From positions 1 through 50,283 of the forward strand of contig JAKAYF010000006.1 in NCBI GenBank assembly GCA_021816465.1: DNA of 50,283 nt. The letters are read 5' to 3'. Position 1 is the stretch's first letter. Each line of letters begins with the position of its first letter. The notes under the pieces were generated by a model. It did not search any database. It was not told the origin of the DNA and saw nothing but the letters and a program-made list of their open reading frames with translations. This DNA is from Nitrospirota bacterium (GTDB taxonomy: Bacteria > Nitrospirota > Leptospirillia > Leptospirillales > Leptospirillaceae). A program made the translations under genes and the position numbers. This document shows, in pieces, positions 19,211 through 28,132 of this stretch.

Positions 19211-20571
19211 TGCATCGAGAAACGATTTTAGTCTGTGACGATGAACCGAATATACTCAAAACGCTCTCCCAGGTTCTGTCCGATGAAGGCTACCAGCCCC
19301 TTATGGCCCCTTCCGGAGAGGTCTTCAGAAAGCTTCTGGAGGATGAGGTTCCGGATGTCGTCTTTCTTGACGTCTGGCTGGGGAATGAAGACGGACTCGA
19401 GCTTTTGTCCGAGTGTCGCGAGCGTTTCCCCAACCTTCCGGTTATTGTGATGAGCGGCCATGGAACGATCGAGACCGCCGTCAGGGCGATCAAATCCGGT
19501 GCTTTTGACTATATCGAAAAACCTCTTTCCCTGGACAAGGTCCTGATTGCCGCCTCCCATGCATTGAGACAAAAGGGACTCGAAGAGGAAAATCGGCTGC
19601 TTCGGACGATTGTGTCGAGGGAGAGGGCCATCGTGGGAAGTGGTGTGGCGATCAAGGCTCTTCTCGGAGAAATTTCCCGGGCTGCTCCATCCAACGGCTG
19701 GGTTTTGATCCAGGGAGAAAATGGTACGGGGAAGGAGCTTGTCGCCCGCGAGATTCATCGTCTTTCCCATCGTTCCAGAGGACCTTTTATCGATGTCAAT
19801 TGTGCGGCCATTCCTGAAAACCTGATCGAAAGTGAGCTGTTCGGCTATGAGAAGGGGGCTTTTACCGGGGCTGTTTCCACCCGAAAGGGAAAGTTTGAGC
19901 TGGCTTCGGGGGGGACATTGTTTCTCGATGAAATCGGGGACATGAGTCCCCAGACCCAGGCAAAGGTTCTGCGCGTATTGCAGGAGAGGGTTCTGCAGCG
20001 TCTTGGCGGCCACAGGGATATCCCTGTGGATGTCCGTGTGGTGGCGGCTTCCAACAAGGATCTCAGGGAGCTTATCCGTCTGAAGGAATTTCGTGAGGAT
20101 CTCTTTTACAGGCTTAATGTCATTCCCGTCCATGTTCCTGCCCTCAGGGACCGGCCTGAGGACATTCCGGTACTGATCAACCACTTCATGTCGGAGCTTT
20201 CCGAGCGGGAAGGACTGAAACCGAGGGCGATCGACCCTGAGGCTCTTGAGCTGCTGATTTCCTATCCCTGGCCGGGGAATGTCCGTGAGCTGAAGAATCT
20301 GATAGAGCGACTTCTCATCATGAGTTCCCAAAGCCATATTTCGGAAGGGGAGGTTCGTCAGATTCTCGGCCCGTCCCTGACCCAGTCCGGCAGGACCGGG
20401 GGCGAGGGGCTCTCTCTGAAGGAGGCCCGGGAGGTTTTTGAAAGGGATTACATCCAGAGTGTTCTTGACCGTTTTGGCGGAAACATCACCCGCGCATCGG
20501 AGGCCCTGAAAGTCGACAGGACCTCGCTTCATCGAAAGCTCAGGTCCATGGGGTCGGTGGAAGAGGATTAG
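19210..20571 (+). CDS. ntrX: NtrX/NtrC-family sigma-54-dependent response regulator
   Basis: REC domain (CDDEPNILKTL, VFLDVWLGNEDGLELL), AAA+ with GYEKGAFTGA, C-terminal Fis-type HTH; TGATG overlap with ntrY. Confidence 0.93.
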   Translation: MHRETILVCDDEPNILKTLSQVLSDEGYQPLMAPSGEVFRKLLEDEVPDVVFLDVWLGNEDGLELLSECRERFPNLPVIVMSGHGTIETAVRAIKSGAFDYIEKPLSLDKVLIAASHALRQKGLEEENRLLRTIVSRERAIVGSGVAIKALLGEISRAAPSNGWVLIQGENGTGKELVAREIHRLSHRSRGPFIDVNCAAIPENLIESELFGYEKGAFTGAVSTRKGKFELASGGTLFLDEIGDMSPQTQAKVLRVLQERVLQRLGGHRDIPVDVRVVAASNKDLRELIRLKEFREDLFYRLNVIPVHVPALRDRPEDIPVLINHFMSELSEREGLKPRAIDPEALELLISYPWPGNVRELKNLIERLLIMSSQSHISEGEVRQILGPSLTQSGRTGGEGLSLKEAREVFERDYIQSVLDRFGGNITRASEALKVDRTSLHRKLRSMGSVEED

Positions 20572-20581
20572 TGGAATAGGA

Positions 20582-21601
20582 TTAACGGAGATGGTTTTGG
20601 GTCAGAAGTGCCATTCCAAAGGTCGCTCCCCCGCCAAACGCGCCAAGAAGGACTTTTTCTGGTATTTCCCCCTTTTTTTCAAGGTGCAGGGCCAACGTGA
20701 GAGGGATGCTCGATGAAGAGGTGTTTCCAAAGCGGGTGAGTGATACGGGAATCTTTGCCCGGTCGAGGTCAAGCCGCCTTGCCAGCGAATCGATCAGGCG
20801 GCCATTGGCCTGGTGAAAAACAAAAAGGTCGATTTCAGGGATCTCCGTTTTGAACCGCTCGAGAAACGACGGAATCTCCCGTTCCAGTGTCCGGATGGCT
20901 TCCCTGTAGACTCTTCCTCCGTCCATTCTCAGAATGGGGGCTCCGTTGCAGGAATCGGCCTCTCGAAAAATAATGGGTGCCAGCTCGCCTTTGGCTCCGA
21001 TGTGGCTTCCCTCAATCCTGAATGCTCCGGTTACCCCGGACAGGAGCGTGGCGGTCGCCATGTCCCCGAAGAGGATCGCTGTTTCCGCTCCGTGAATCGG
21101 ACAAAGCTGCAGGGATTTTTTTTCAAGAGTCACGAGAAGGACGTTTTGGTGTCCTCCCGACTGGATCATCGATCTGGCTACCGTCAGGCCATAGATATAG
21201 CCGCTGCAGGAAGCATGCAGGTCAAAGGCCGGGACGCCGCGTCCGGAGGCTCCCATCTCGGCGGAGATCAGTGCTGCGGTCTGCGGGAGAAGAAGGGCCG
21301 GTGTCGAGGTCGAGACAATGATGAGGTCTATCCCCCGGATCAGTTCCTGGTCCGTGTTTTTCGCCAGGTCAATGATGGCTCCCATGGCAAGATCGACCGG
21401 GTCCCCTTCCCAGCGTGACCGGCTCTGTATTCCGGTCAGATCTGAAATGGTTTGTGGCCGATGGCCTGTTTTTTCGCCGATATCCTCATTGGAACAAAAG
21501 CTGACCCGCCGGTTCCACCCGATGGCCCGAATGTAGACTCTTCTGGCGGGGGTATGGGATGATGGACGGAGTTTGATCTTTTTGGGGGAATGAAGATTCA
21601 T
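20582..21601 (-). CDS. 3-oxoacyl-ACP synthase III (FabH-like)
   Basis: Thiolase-fold triad present: ASCSGY (Cys), VFHQANGRLID (His), FGNTSSSSIPL (Asn); C-terminal GFGGG-like GAFGGGATFGMAL. Confidence 0.9.
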   Translation of the reverse strand: MNLHSPKKIKLRPSSHTPARRVYIRAIGWNRRVSFCSNEDIGEKTGHRPQTISDLTGIQSRSRWEGDPVDLAMGAIIDLAKNTDQELIRGIDLIIVSTSTPALLLPQTAALISAEMGASGRGVPAFDLHASCSGYIYGLTVARSMIQSGGHQNVLLVTLEKKSLQLCPIHGAETAILFGDMATATLLSGVTGAFRIEGSHIGAKGELAPIIFREADSCNGAPILRMDGGRVYREAIRTLEREIPSFLERFKTEIPEIDLFVFHQANGRLIDSLARRLDLDRAKIPVSLTRFGNTSSSSIPLTLALHLEKKGEIPEKVLLGAFGGGATFGMALLTQNHLR

Positions 21602-21615
21602 GGGAGGATTCTATC

Positions 21616-22341
21616 ATGTCTTTTGAGTGGATGGCTGCTCGAAGTCCACTTTCCAGTATTGTCCGGTCCGGTCTGTTTGTGCTTTTGATCCTGGCTTTTT
21701 CCGGCTGTTCAATCCTTGGTCTTGGGGACCCGAAACCGACTGACAGCCATACCCATGCATTCCGGACGAAACGTTTCGGAACTTCAGCGTTGCTTGATGA
21801 GGCTTCGCGATTTTATTTCAAGGGTGACTTTATTGAGGCCAGAGGAGAGTACAAGCGCTTCCTCGAACTTCATCCGACCCATCCTCTGGCGGCATTTGCC
21901 CAGTACCGGATGGCGTTGTGTGACTACTACCGGATTTTGTCCATCGACCGTGATCCGACTCCCTTGAGAAAGGCGCTTGCCGACTTTCAGAAGGTGATCG
22001 ACGAGTATCCGGATTCTGATTATGTTGCAAGGTCCCAGAAAAAAGTGGCTTACTGCAGGGACCGTCTTTCCAAGTCTCATTTCTATGTAGGCTACTTCTA
22101 TTACAAGACCAAACGCTACAAGGCGGCGCAGGGCCGTTTCAATACGATCCTTCTGAAGTATCCGGATTCGACGATTTACGAAAAGTCCCAATATTATTAC
22201 GCCCTTTCCTCTTTCAAGCTGAAAGAGAAATCCCGGGCGGCGAGAATTCTGAAAAAGCTGATCCGGCAGTCCCCCAATTCGCCCTATGCCAAAAAATCGA
22301 AGGTTCTTCTGGATTACTGGCAAAGGGAAGGGGAGATCTAG
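21616..22341 (+). CDS. bamD: outer-membrane assembly lipoprotein BamD
   Basis: Lipobox FSGC; TPR-rich ALLDEASRFYFKGDFIEARGEYKRFLELHPTHPLAAFAQYRMALCDY. Confidence 0.88.
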   Translation: MSFEWMAARSPLSSIVRSGLFVLLILAFSGCSILGLGDPKPTDSHTHAFRTKRFGTSALLDEASRFYFKGDFIEARGEYKRFLELHPTHPLAAFAQYRMALCDYYRILSIDRDPTPLRKALADFQKVIDEYPDSDYVARSQKKVAYCRDRLSKSHFYVGYFYYKTKRYKAAQGRFNTILLKYPDSTIYEKSQYYYALSSFKLKEKSRAARILKKLIRQSPNSPYAKKSKVLLDYWQREGEI

Positions 22342-22343
22342 CG

Positions 22344-23006
22344 GTGTCCCTTTTCCCGCTGGCTCTTGATCTTTATGATCATCCGGCACTGGTTGTCGGG
22401 GCTGGAAAGGTGGCTCAAAGGAAAATCCGGCGGCTTCTTTCTTCCGGTGCCAGGGTCCGTGTCGTTTCTCCGGTGGCTTTGGAAGAAGTCGAAGGGTGGG
22501 CATTGTCGGGCCAGATCGAATGGATCAGGAGGGAATATCATCCTGGAGATGAGACGGGGTACTGCCTGGTGTGGGCGATGACCGATGATTCGAGACTGAA
22601 TGGGGAGATTGCCGTGAGGGTGAAGTCGGCCGGCGGGTTTTGCGACACGGCGACGATTTCGGCCGGGCGAACGATGCGGTCTCTTGCGCAGGATAACATG
22701 GGTTCCCTTCTGATTGCCGCCACATCTTCTCCGCCGGATCCGCTTTTTTCGAGGATGATTGTTCGGGAGATGGGGGCCATGCTGAGGGAGGAAGGTATTG
22801 AAACCATCTCCATTGAGCATGGATGCCTTCGGGAAGCTCTTCTGCTTGAGAAGCTGCCCCTGGAGGAGATATCCCGGGTGGATCTGGCTTTTTTCAGGGA
22901 AAATCCGGACTTTTCGGATCGTCTTGTCCTCTATGGGGAATGGTTTGGACAGAGTGTTTCCGATCGTGTGCGGTCGTGCGTTTTGAAAAGGGGTGAACAA
23001 TCGTGA
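22344..23006 (+). CDS. precorrin-2 dehydrogenase / siroheme synthase N-terminal domain protein
   Basis: GTG start; ALVVGAGKVAQRKIRRLLSSGARVRVVSP Rossmann motif; FCDTATISAGR; ATSSPPDPLFSRMIREMG-like region. Confidence 0.85.
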   Translation: MSLFPLALDLYDHPALVVGAGKVAQRKIRRLLSSGARVRVVSPVALEEVEGWALSGQIEWIRREYHPGDETGYCLVWAMTDDSRLNGEIAVRVKSAGGFCDTATISAGRTMRSLAQDNMGSLLIAATSSPPDPLFSRMIVREMGAMLREEGIETISIEHGCLREALLLEKLPLEEISRVDLAFFRENPDFSDRLVLYGEWFGQSVSDRVRSCVLKRGEQS

Positions 23007-23203
23007 TGTGGGCGTTGGCCAGATCGATCCAGGCCCTTGGGCTGGCGATCACTTTTGCGGACATTATCCTGTTCTTTTTCCGGAATATGACGATGATGTT
23101 TTTGTTGAAGCTCTTCATCATCGGTGTTGTCACTTTTTATCTGGGATACTTTTTGCTGTCCCTTTCCGGCGGCCGTCCGGGGTCCGGACGGATTGATCGT
23201 TAG
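23003..23203 (+). CDS. small two-TM membrane protein
   Basis: Overlaps the preceding stop; hydrophobic 66-aa product ALARSIQALGLAITFADIILFFF...FIIGVVTFYLGYFLLSL. Confidence 0.55.
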   Translation: MMWALARSIQALGLAITFADIILFFFRNMTMMFLLKLFIIGVVTFYLGYFLLSLSGGRPGSGRIDR

Positions 23204-23262
23204 GAGCTGTTGCGATCTGTCTGTTCTTTTGCTAGAATGCCGGCCTTGTCCTCGTTTCATGT

Positions 23263-23346
23263 GCCGAAGTGGTGGAATGGTAGACACGCACGTTTGAGGG
23301 GCGTGTGGCGAAAGCCGTACGGGTTCGACTCCCGTCTTCGGCACCA
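23263..23346 (+). tRNA. tRNA-Leu(GAG), CCA encoded
   Basis: Acceptor GCCGAAG/CTTCGGC, anticodon stem CACGT/GCGTG with loop TTGAGGG (anticodon GAG), variable arm, GGTTCGACTCC T-arm, ACCA end. Confidence 0.96.
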
Positions 23347-23463
23347 ATGTAATCGTTCAGCGAAATCCCTTTTGTCAGTATGAGTATTTTCTCATTCGGG
23401 AGTTTTGACTCCTGTCCGTTTTCTCTTTCCTGTTTCTGTCTTTCATGATGCAACCGGAATTTT

Positions 23464-25170
23464 TCAGGGCTCGGGGATCATCTTGATGAATCCCGTGGGG
23501 CATTCATGCGCACAGATCCCGCAACCCTTGCAAAATCCGTAATCCAGAATATAGGGAGAACGATTTGTTCCTGATGACTTGAGGACGGCATTGTCGGGGC
23601 AGAGTGTCCAGCAATTGTCACAGCGAAGGCATGCTCCGCAGGACAGGCATCTGCCTGCTTCTTTCCGGGCCACCTCTTCGGAAAAACTTTCTTCTGGTTC
23701 ATCCCAGGACAGGATCTCTGTGCTGGAGACGGGCGGGGTCATCGGGGAAGAGAAATCGAAATAGTTCAGATTCAGATTTTCGAAAGGGAGGGGAGACTTT
23801 GCCTCCCAATCGGGAGGAATGACTTCTCTCGAGAGAAAGAGGTTCATGGCATCGGCAGCTTTGCAGGCGCTTCCAATGGCATGGCTGACGGTTCCTCCCC
23901 CGGGGCAGGCATCGCCTGCGGCAAATATGCGACGGGATCCCGTCAGAAATCCATTGCGATCAACTGTCAGCCGGGACCTTCCATGGGCGATGTTTTCAAG
24001 TCCGTCCGGGGAGAGGATCTGTCCTATGGCTGGAATGATCTGGTCCGCCATCATGACGGATTCCGTTCCTTCGAAGGAGTCCCGTCCGGTCGTTCCCGGG
24101 AAATGTTTTTTCCGGGCATGGACAAGCTCCACTCCAATGACCCTGTCATTCTGAAGGATGAGCCGGTTCACGGCTCTGTTGGGATGGATGGTCACCCCCT
24201 CGGAGATGGCTCTGGCGATTTCCTGGGGATTTCCCGGCATCAGTTCCTCTTTTGTGGTCTCTTGTCCGGGGAGGGACTCTTCGGTGATGATGTGAACTTC
24301 GCCGCTCCCCGTTCTCAGAAGGACGCGAGCCAGATCAAGGGCCGTATTTCCTCCGCCGACGATAACGACTTTTTTCCAGCGGGGGACCTGTCCGATATCC
24401 TGGTATTCCTTCAGTATTTCCAGGCCATGTCTCATCGAGGCCGGTGTCGTTCCTCCCACATCAAAGTTCCGGCTCTTCTGTGCTCCTGGTGCGAGAAAGA
24501 CGGCACCGTAGTCCGATTCAAGCTCCTCAAGGGAAAAGTCGCGTCCCAGGCGCTGGCGGGGACGAAAAAGAATGCCTGTGGAGAAAAGGCGGGTGACCTC
24601 GCTGTCAAGAACTTTCCTGTCAAGTCTGTAAGAGGGGATTGCACTCCGGATCGTTCCTCCAGCTTCTGAAAGAGCTTCAAAGACAGTGACCCGGTATCCC
24701 CTTTTTCTCATCTGATAGGCGGCAGAAAGTCCGGAAGGTCCCGCTCCCACAACGGCAACCGGAGGAAGTGTATGGTCAGAAGGCATCATGGGGAAAGTCC
24801 ATTCCTCCCTGATGGCGAGATCTCCCAGTGCCCGTTCCACGTTGTGGATGCCAACAGCACTGTCATAGGAGCCCCGGTGGCATGATGATTCACAGGGGTG
24901 GGGACAGACCCTTCCTGAAATGGCGGGGAATGGATTGGTTTCGACAAGCTTTTCCCATGCGCCCCTTGTGTTTCCTGAAGCCATGAGTCCAAGCCATGCA
25001 GAGATCTCTTCATGGGCGGGACAGCCAAAGTGGCAAGGGGCATCGGTTGGTGTGTAGACCGGTCTCTCGCTTCTCCATGACCCGGTGAAGTTACGGAGGG
25101 AGGTCACGGGTGAGGCAATGCTCCCGGCCTGGATTCCGGGTGCGATCTCTTCCCTGTCGTTTATGCCCAT
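23464..25170 (-). CDS. GltD-like FAD/NAD(P) oxidoreductase fused to 2x[4Fe-4S] ferredoxin domain, POR-associated
   Basis: N-terminal Fe-S CHFGCPAHEEI...GRVCPHPCESSCHRG; VVGAGPSGLSAAYQMRKRGYRVTVFEA; C-terminal CLSCGACLRCDNCWTLCP...CKGCGICAHECPTG. Confidence 0.9.
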   Translation of the reverse strand: MGINDREEIAPGIQAGSIASPVTSLRNFTGSWRSERPVYTPTDAPCHFGCPAHEEISAWLGLMASGNTRGAWEKLVETNPFPAISGRVCPHPCESSCHRGSYDSAVGIHNVERALGDLAIREEWTFPMMPSDHTLPPVAVVGAGPSGLSAAYQMRKRGYRVTVFEALSEAGGTIRSAIPSYRLDRKVLDSEVTRLFSTGILFRPRQRLGRDFSLEELESDYGAVFLAPGAQKSRNFDVGGTTPASMRHGLEILKEYQDIGQVPRWKKVVIVGGGNTALDLARVLLRTGSGEVHIITEESLPGQETTKEELMPGNPQEIARAISEGVTIHPNRAVNRLILQNDRVIGVELVHARKKHFPGTTGRDSFEGTESVMMADQIIPAIGQILSPDGLENIAHGRSRLTVDRNGFLTGSRRIFAAGDACPGGGTVSHAIGSACKAADAMNLFLSREVIPPDWEAKSPLPFENLNLNYFDFSSPMTPPVSSTEILSWDEPEESFSEEVARKEAGRCLSCGACLRCDNCWTLCPDNAVLKSSGTNRSPYILDYGFCKGCGICAHECPTGFIKMIPEP

Positions 25171-26165
25171 CGTTCACCGCCTCTCGTGACGGTGTCTGCG
25201 GATTGGGTATCGAGCCGGGAAGGGTCGTCTTCAGGGCCGACCATCAGTCCATAACGTTCTATATTGAAGTCGCACAGGGCCTGGAGATGGTCGCGCTCCT
25301 CCTGGGCAATCTCGGACTCTTCAAGAAGATGGCGGAAACGATCCTGTGTTCTTATGTAGTCAATCACAGGGCGTTTTTTCCGGATGGGCATGACATTGAT
25401 GACGTTGCCCCTGTCCATCTCCAGGATCGGAAAGAGTCCTGTTTCAACGGCAAGCCGGTCGATTTCCACCGACAGGCGGCTTTCATGGCCCCATCCCAGC
25501 GGACAGGGAGAGTGAACGAGAATGAAGGTCGATCCCTCTTCTCCGAGGGCTTTTCTGACCTTTGAGCGAAGATCGGACGGGTAGGCGATGGAGGCGGTTG
25601 CCGCATAAGGCATCCGGTGGGCGCTGATGATGGAGAGAAGATCTTTCTTGTAGTGTCTTTTTCCTCTTGTTTTTGAGCCGACGGGAGACGTTGTTGTCCA
25701 GGCTCCGTGCGGGGTGGAGCCTGAACGCTGGACACCGGTATTCATGTAGGCTTCATTGTCGAAGCAGACATAAAGGACCGAATGATTGCGTTCAAGCATT
25801 CCGGAGAGGGCCTGGAAGCCAATATCGAAAGTCCCTCCGTCCCCGGCAAATGCGAGAACGCGCGTTGACTTTCCCTGTGCCCGCATTGCGGCCTCTATTC
25901 CCGATGCAACGGCCGCGGTGTTTTCAAAAAGCGAGTGGATCCATGGTGTTCTCCATGCAGACTCAGGCCAGGCTGAGCTGAAAATTTCCAGGCATCCGGT
26001 GGCGTTTGCGACAATGACGTCCGGACCTGCCGCTTCAAGGACCAGTCTGGCGGCCAATGCCTGCCCACAGCCCTGGCATGCGCGATGGCCGGCCTCAAGC
26101 CCGGTAAATCTGGGTTGCTGTTCTCTCAGGAGGTTCAGCGAAGCGCTCAGGGGAAGTTCTTCCAT
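25161..26165 (-). CDS. porB: pyruvate:ferredoxin oxidoreductase beta subunit
   Basis: GHRACQGCGQALAARLVL, TPP-binding GDGGTFDIGFQALSG, NEAYMNTGVQRSGSTPHGAWTTTSPVG. Confidence 0.92.
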   Translation of the reverse strand: MEELPLSASLNLLREQQPRFTGLEAGHRACQGCGQALAARLVLEAAGPDVIVANATGCLEIFSSAWPESAWRTPWIHSLFENTAAVASGIEAAMRAQGKSTRVLAFAGDGGTFDIGFQALSGMLERNHSVLYVCFDNEAYMNTGVQRSGSTPHGAWTTTSPVGSKTRGKRHYKKDLLSIISAHRMPYAATASIAYPSDLRSKVRKALGEEGSTFILVHSPCPLGWGHESRLSVEIDRLAVETGLFPILEMDRGNVINVMPIRKKRPVIDYIRTQDRFRHLLEESEIAQEERDHLQALCDFNIERYGLMVGPEDDPSRLDTQSADTVTRGGERWA

Positions 26166-27415
26166 GATGATTTCTCCGCATGATTTGTTTTTTTGACAGG
26201 AAAGATTTCTTCCGAGATTCGGGAACGCTTGATATCTGCAAAAAGAAATTCCGGAGTATCGGGCGATTTTGAAAGGTTAACGAGGCTTCCGAGGAGGGAG
26301 AGAGGAAGGTCTCGTCCGCCGAGTCCAGCGACAGCATTGATGATCCTTGGTGCAGATTTCTGTCCAAAAAGGGCTGATCGGACCTCCATGCCCAGAATGC
26401 CTCCGCCACTTCCGGGAGAAAGTGAACGGTCGAGGACAATGAGTGTCTCGAGTCCACGGACTGCCTCCCGAAGCTCTTCGTTGGGGAATGGTCGGAATGA
26501 TCGAAGCTTTAAGAGCCGGATCTGATCTTTCTCATCATGGGAGGCCAAGGCATCCGACAGCGTGCCAAAGACAGACCCCATTACCAGAACTCCGGTTTTT
26601 CCGGAAGGGTTCCCCGACTGGGAGATAAGGGCTCCTGAACGGCGACCGGTCAGCCCAAAAAAGAGATCGTCCGCTTCCCGGATGATCTCTTTTGCATTTT
26701 CAATGGCCTGGTGGTTTATATAGCGGGCTTCGGTAAAAAAATCGGGAGAAACAAGGGTTCCCACGGTCAAGGGAGCTCCCGGATCAAGTGTTCTGCGAAA
26801 ACGAAAGGGGGGAAGAAAGGCGTCGACATCTTCCTGTGCCGGGAGATCGACCGGTTCGAGCGTATGGGTCAGTGTATAGCCATCGACGCAGACCATGACC
26901 GGAATTTCGGTTTTCTCAGAGATGAAAAAGGCCTGGATGGTGGTATCTACCGCTTCCTGGTTACTGGCGCAATAAAGCTGGATCCATCCGCTGTCACGAA
27001 CGGACATTGAATCCTGATGGTCGTTCCAGATTGAAAGGGGGGCCGAGACCGCCCGGTTTGCGACCGTCATGACAGTGGGGATCCTGAGCCCTGCGGTATT
27101 GTAGAGGACTTCCGTCATGAGGAGGATTCCCTGGGCTGCGCTTGCGGTATAGGAGCGGGAGCCGGCGGCTGAGGCGCCCATGACAACGGATGCAGCGGAA
27201 AATTCGCTTTCTACGCTTATGTATTGTGCGGAAAGGGTGCCACTTGATATGAGTCCTGAAAGCCCTTCCACGATATGGGTTTGTGGAGTGATCGGATAAG
27301 CTGCCACGACCTGGGGGCGACACATGGCGACCGCCCTTGCAATAGCCTGGGATCCTTCCAGAGCTTCAAGCACGGGCTTGACTCCTGTCTTTTTCGGGCA
27401 AGGCTGCCCATGCAT
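26147..27415 (-). CDS. porA: pyruvate:ferredoxin oxidoreductase alpha subunit
   Basis: EGSQAIARAVAMCRPQVVAAYPITPQTHIVE..., ISVESEFSAASVVMGASAAGSRSYTASAAQGILLM. Start placed at ATG 27415 behind AAGGTGG. Confidence 0.9.
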   Translation of the reverse strand: MHGQPCPKKTGVKPVLEALEGSQAIARAVAMCRPQVVAAYPITPQTHIVEGLSGLISSGTLSAQYISVESEFSAASVVMGASAAGSRSYTASAAQGILLMTEVLYNTAGLRIPTVMTVANRAVSAPLSIWNDHQDSMSVRDSGWIQLYCASNQEAVDTTIQAFFISEKTEIPVMVCVDGYTLTHTLEPVDLPAQEDVDAFLPPFRFRRTLDPGAPLTVGTLVSPDFFTEARYINHQAIENAKEIIREADDLFFGLTGRRSGALISQSGNPSGKTGVLVMGSVFGTLSDALASHDEKDQIRLLKLRSFRPFPNEELREAVRGLETLIVLDRSLSPGSGGGILGMEVRSALFGQKSAPRIINAVAGLGGRDLPLSLLGSLVNLSKSPDTPEFLFADIKRSRISEEIFPVKKTNHAEKSSWKNFP

Positions 27416-27980
27416 TTTTTTCCACCTTGACGGCTGCCTCCCTGACCAGCGTGAGGTTGGCTTCAAGGGTTTTTCCGGAGAATCGCCTGGCAAGTGCCTT
27501 TTCAAGACATGCTCCGGGTATGGTCCCGGTCAGAGAGAGAAAGGCTGAAACAAGAACGGTGTTCGGGATGGGTTTTCCAAGATGGGACAATGAGATCTCT
27601 GTTGCTTTGACCGTCGCTATTTTCATGTTTTCACGTATTGAAAGACCCCTTTGAGCAAGTTTTTCCATGATATCGGAGGCTTGTTTCCCGGAGTTTGCAA
27701 GAATCCCTCCGGAAGGATCAAATCCTCTGAGTGTTTCAGGCAGAAACAGAAGGGAGTCGTCCAGGACGATCAGGAAATCAGGAGAAAGAATCTGACAGTG
27801 GCGTGCGAAAGGGAGTTTATCGATCCGAACAAACGCGCTGATTGGAGCACCACGGCGTTCGGCTCCAAAGCTGGGAAAGGCCTGGGCATACAGTCCGCTT
27901 TCAAAGGCCGCCAGGGCGAGAAGGTAAGCTGCGGAAACGCTCCCTTGCCCTCCTCTTCCATGAATACGGATCCCGATCAT
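27366..27980 (-). CDS. porG: pyruvate:ferredoxin oxidoreductase gamma subunit
   Basis: MIGIRIHGRGGQGSVSAAYLLALAAFESGLYAQAFPSFGAERRGAPISAFVRID is the canonical gamma-subunit motif. Confidence 0.93.
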   Translation of the reverse strand: MIGIRIHGRGGQGSVSAAYLLALAAFESGLYAQAFPSFGAERRGAPISAFVRIDKLPFARHCQILSPDFLIVLDDSLLFLPETLRGFDPSGGILANSGKQASDIMEKLAQRGLSIRENMKIATVKATEISLSHLGKPIPNTVLVSAFLSLTGTIPGACLEKALARRFSGKTLEANLTLVREAAVKVEKNAWAALPEKDRSQARA

Positions 27981-28132
27981 CGCTGTTCTCCCCCTCTCCG
28001 GCTGTTATTGAGCAACCGCAGAGGATATTTGAGGCATGAACCGAGGAGATGAAAGGCCAAGACCTAATGTATAGAGATTACGCCCGGGTTTTGAGGGTTG
28101 CAACGAATTGACCGATTGAGGGACGTTCCCTC

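Noticed and set aside
19228-20532. 434-aa minus-strand ORF antisense to ntrX
   Set aside because: The opposite strand encodes a textbook sigma-54 activator; no recognisable motif in the antisense product.
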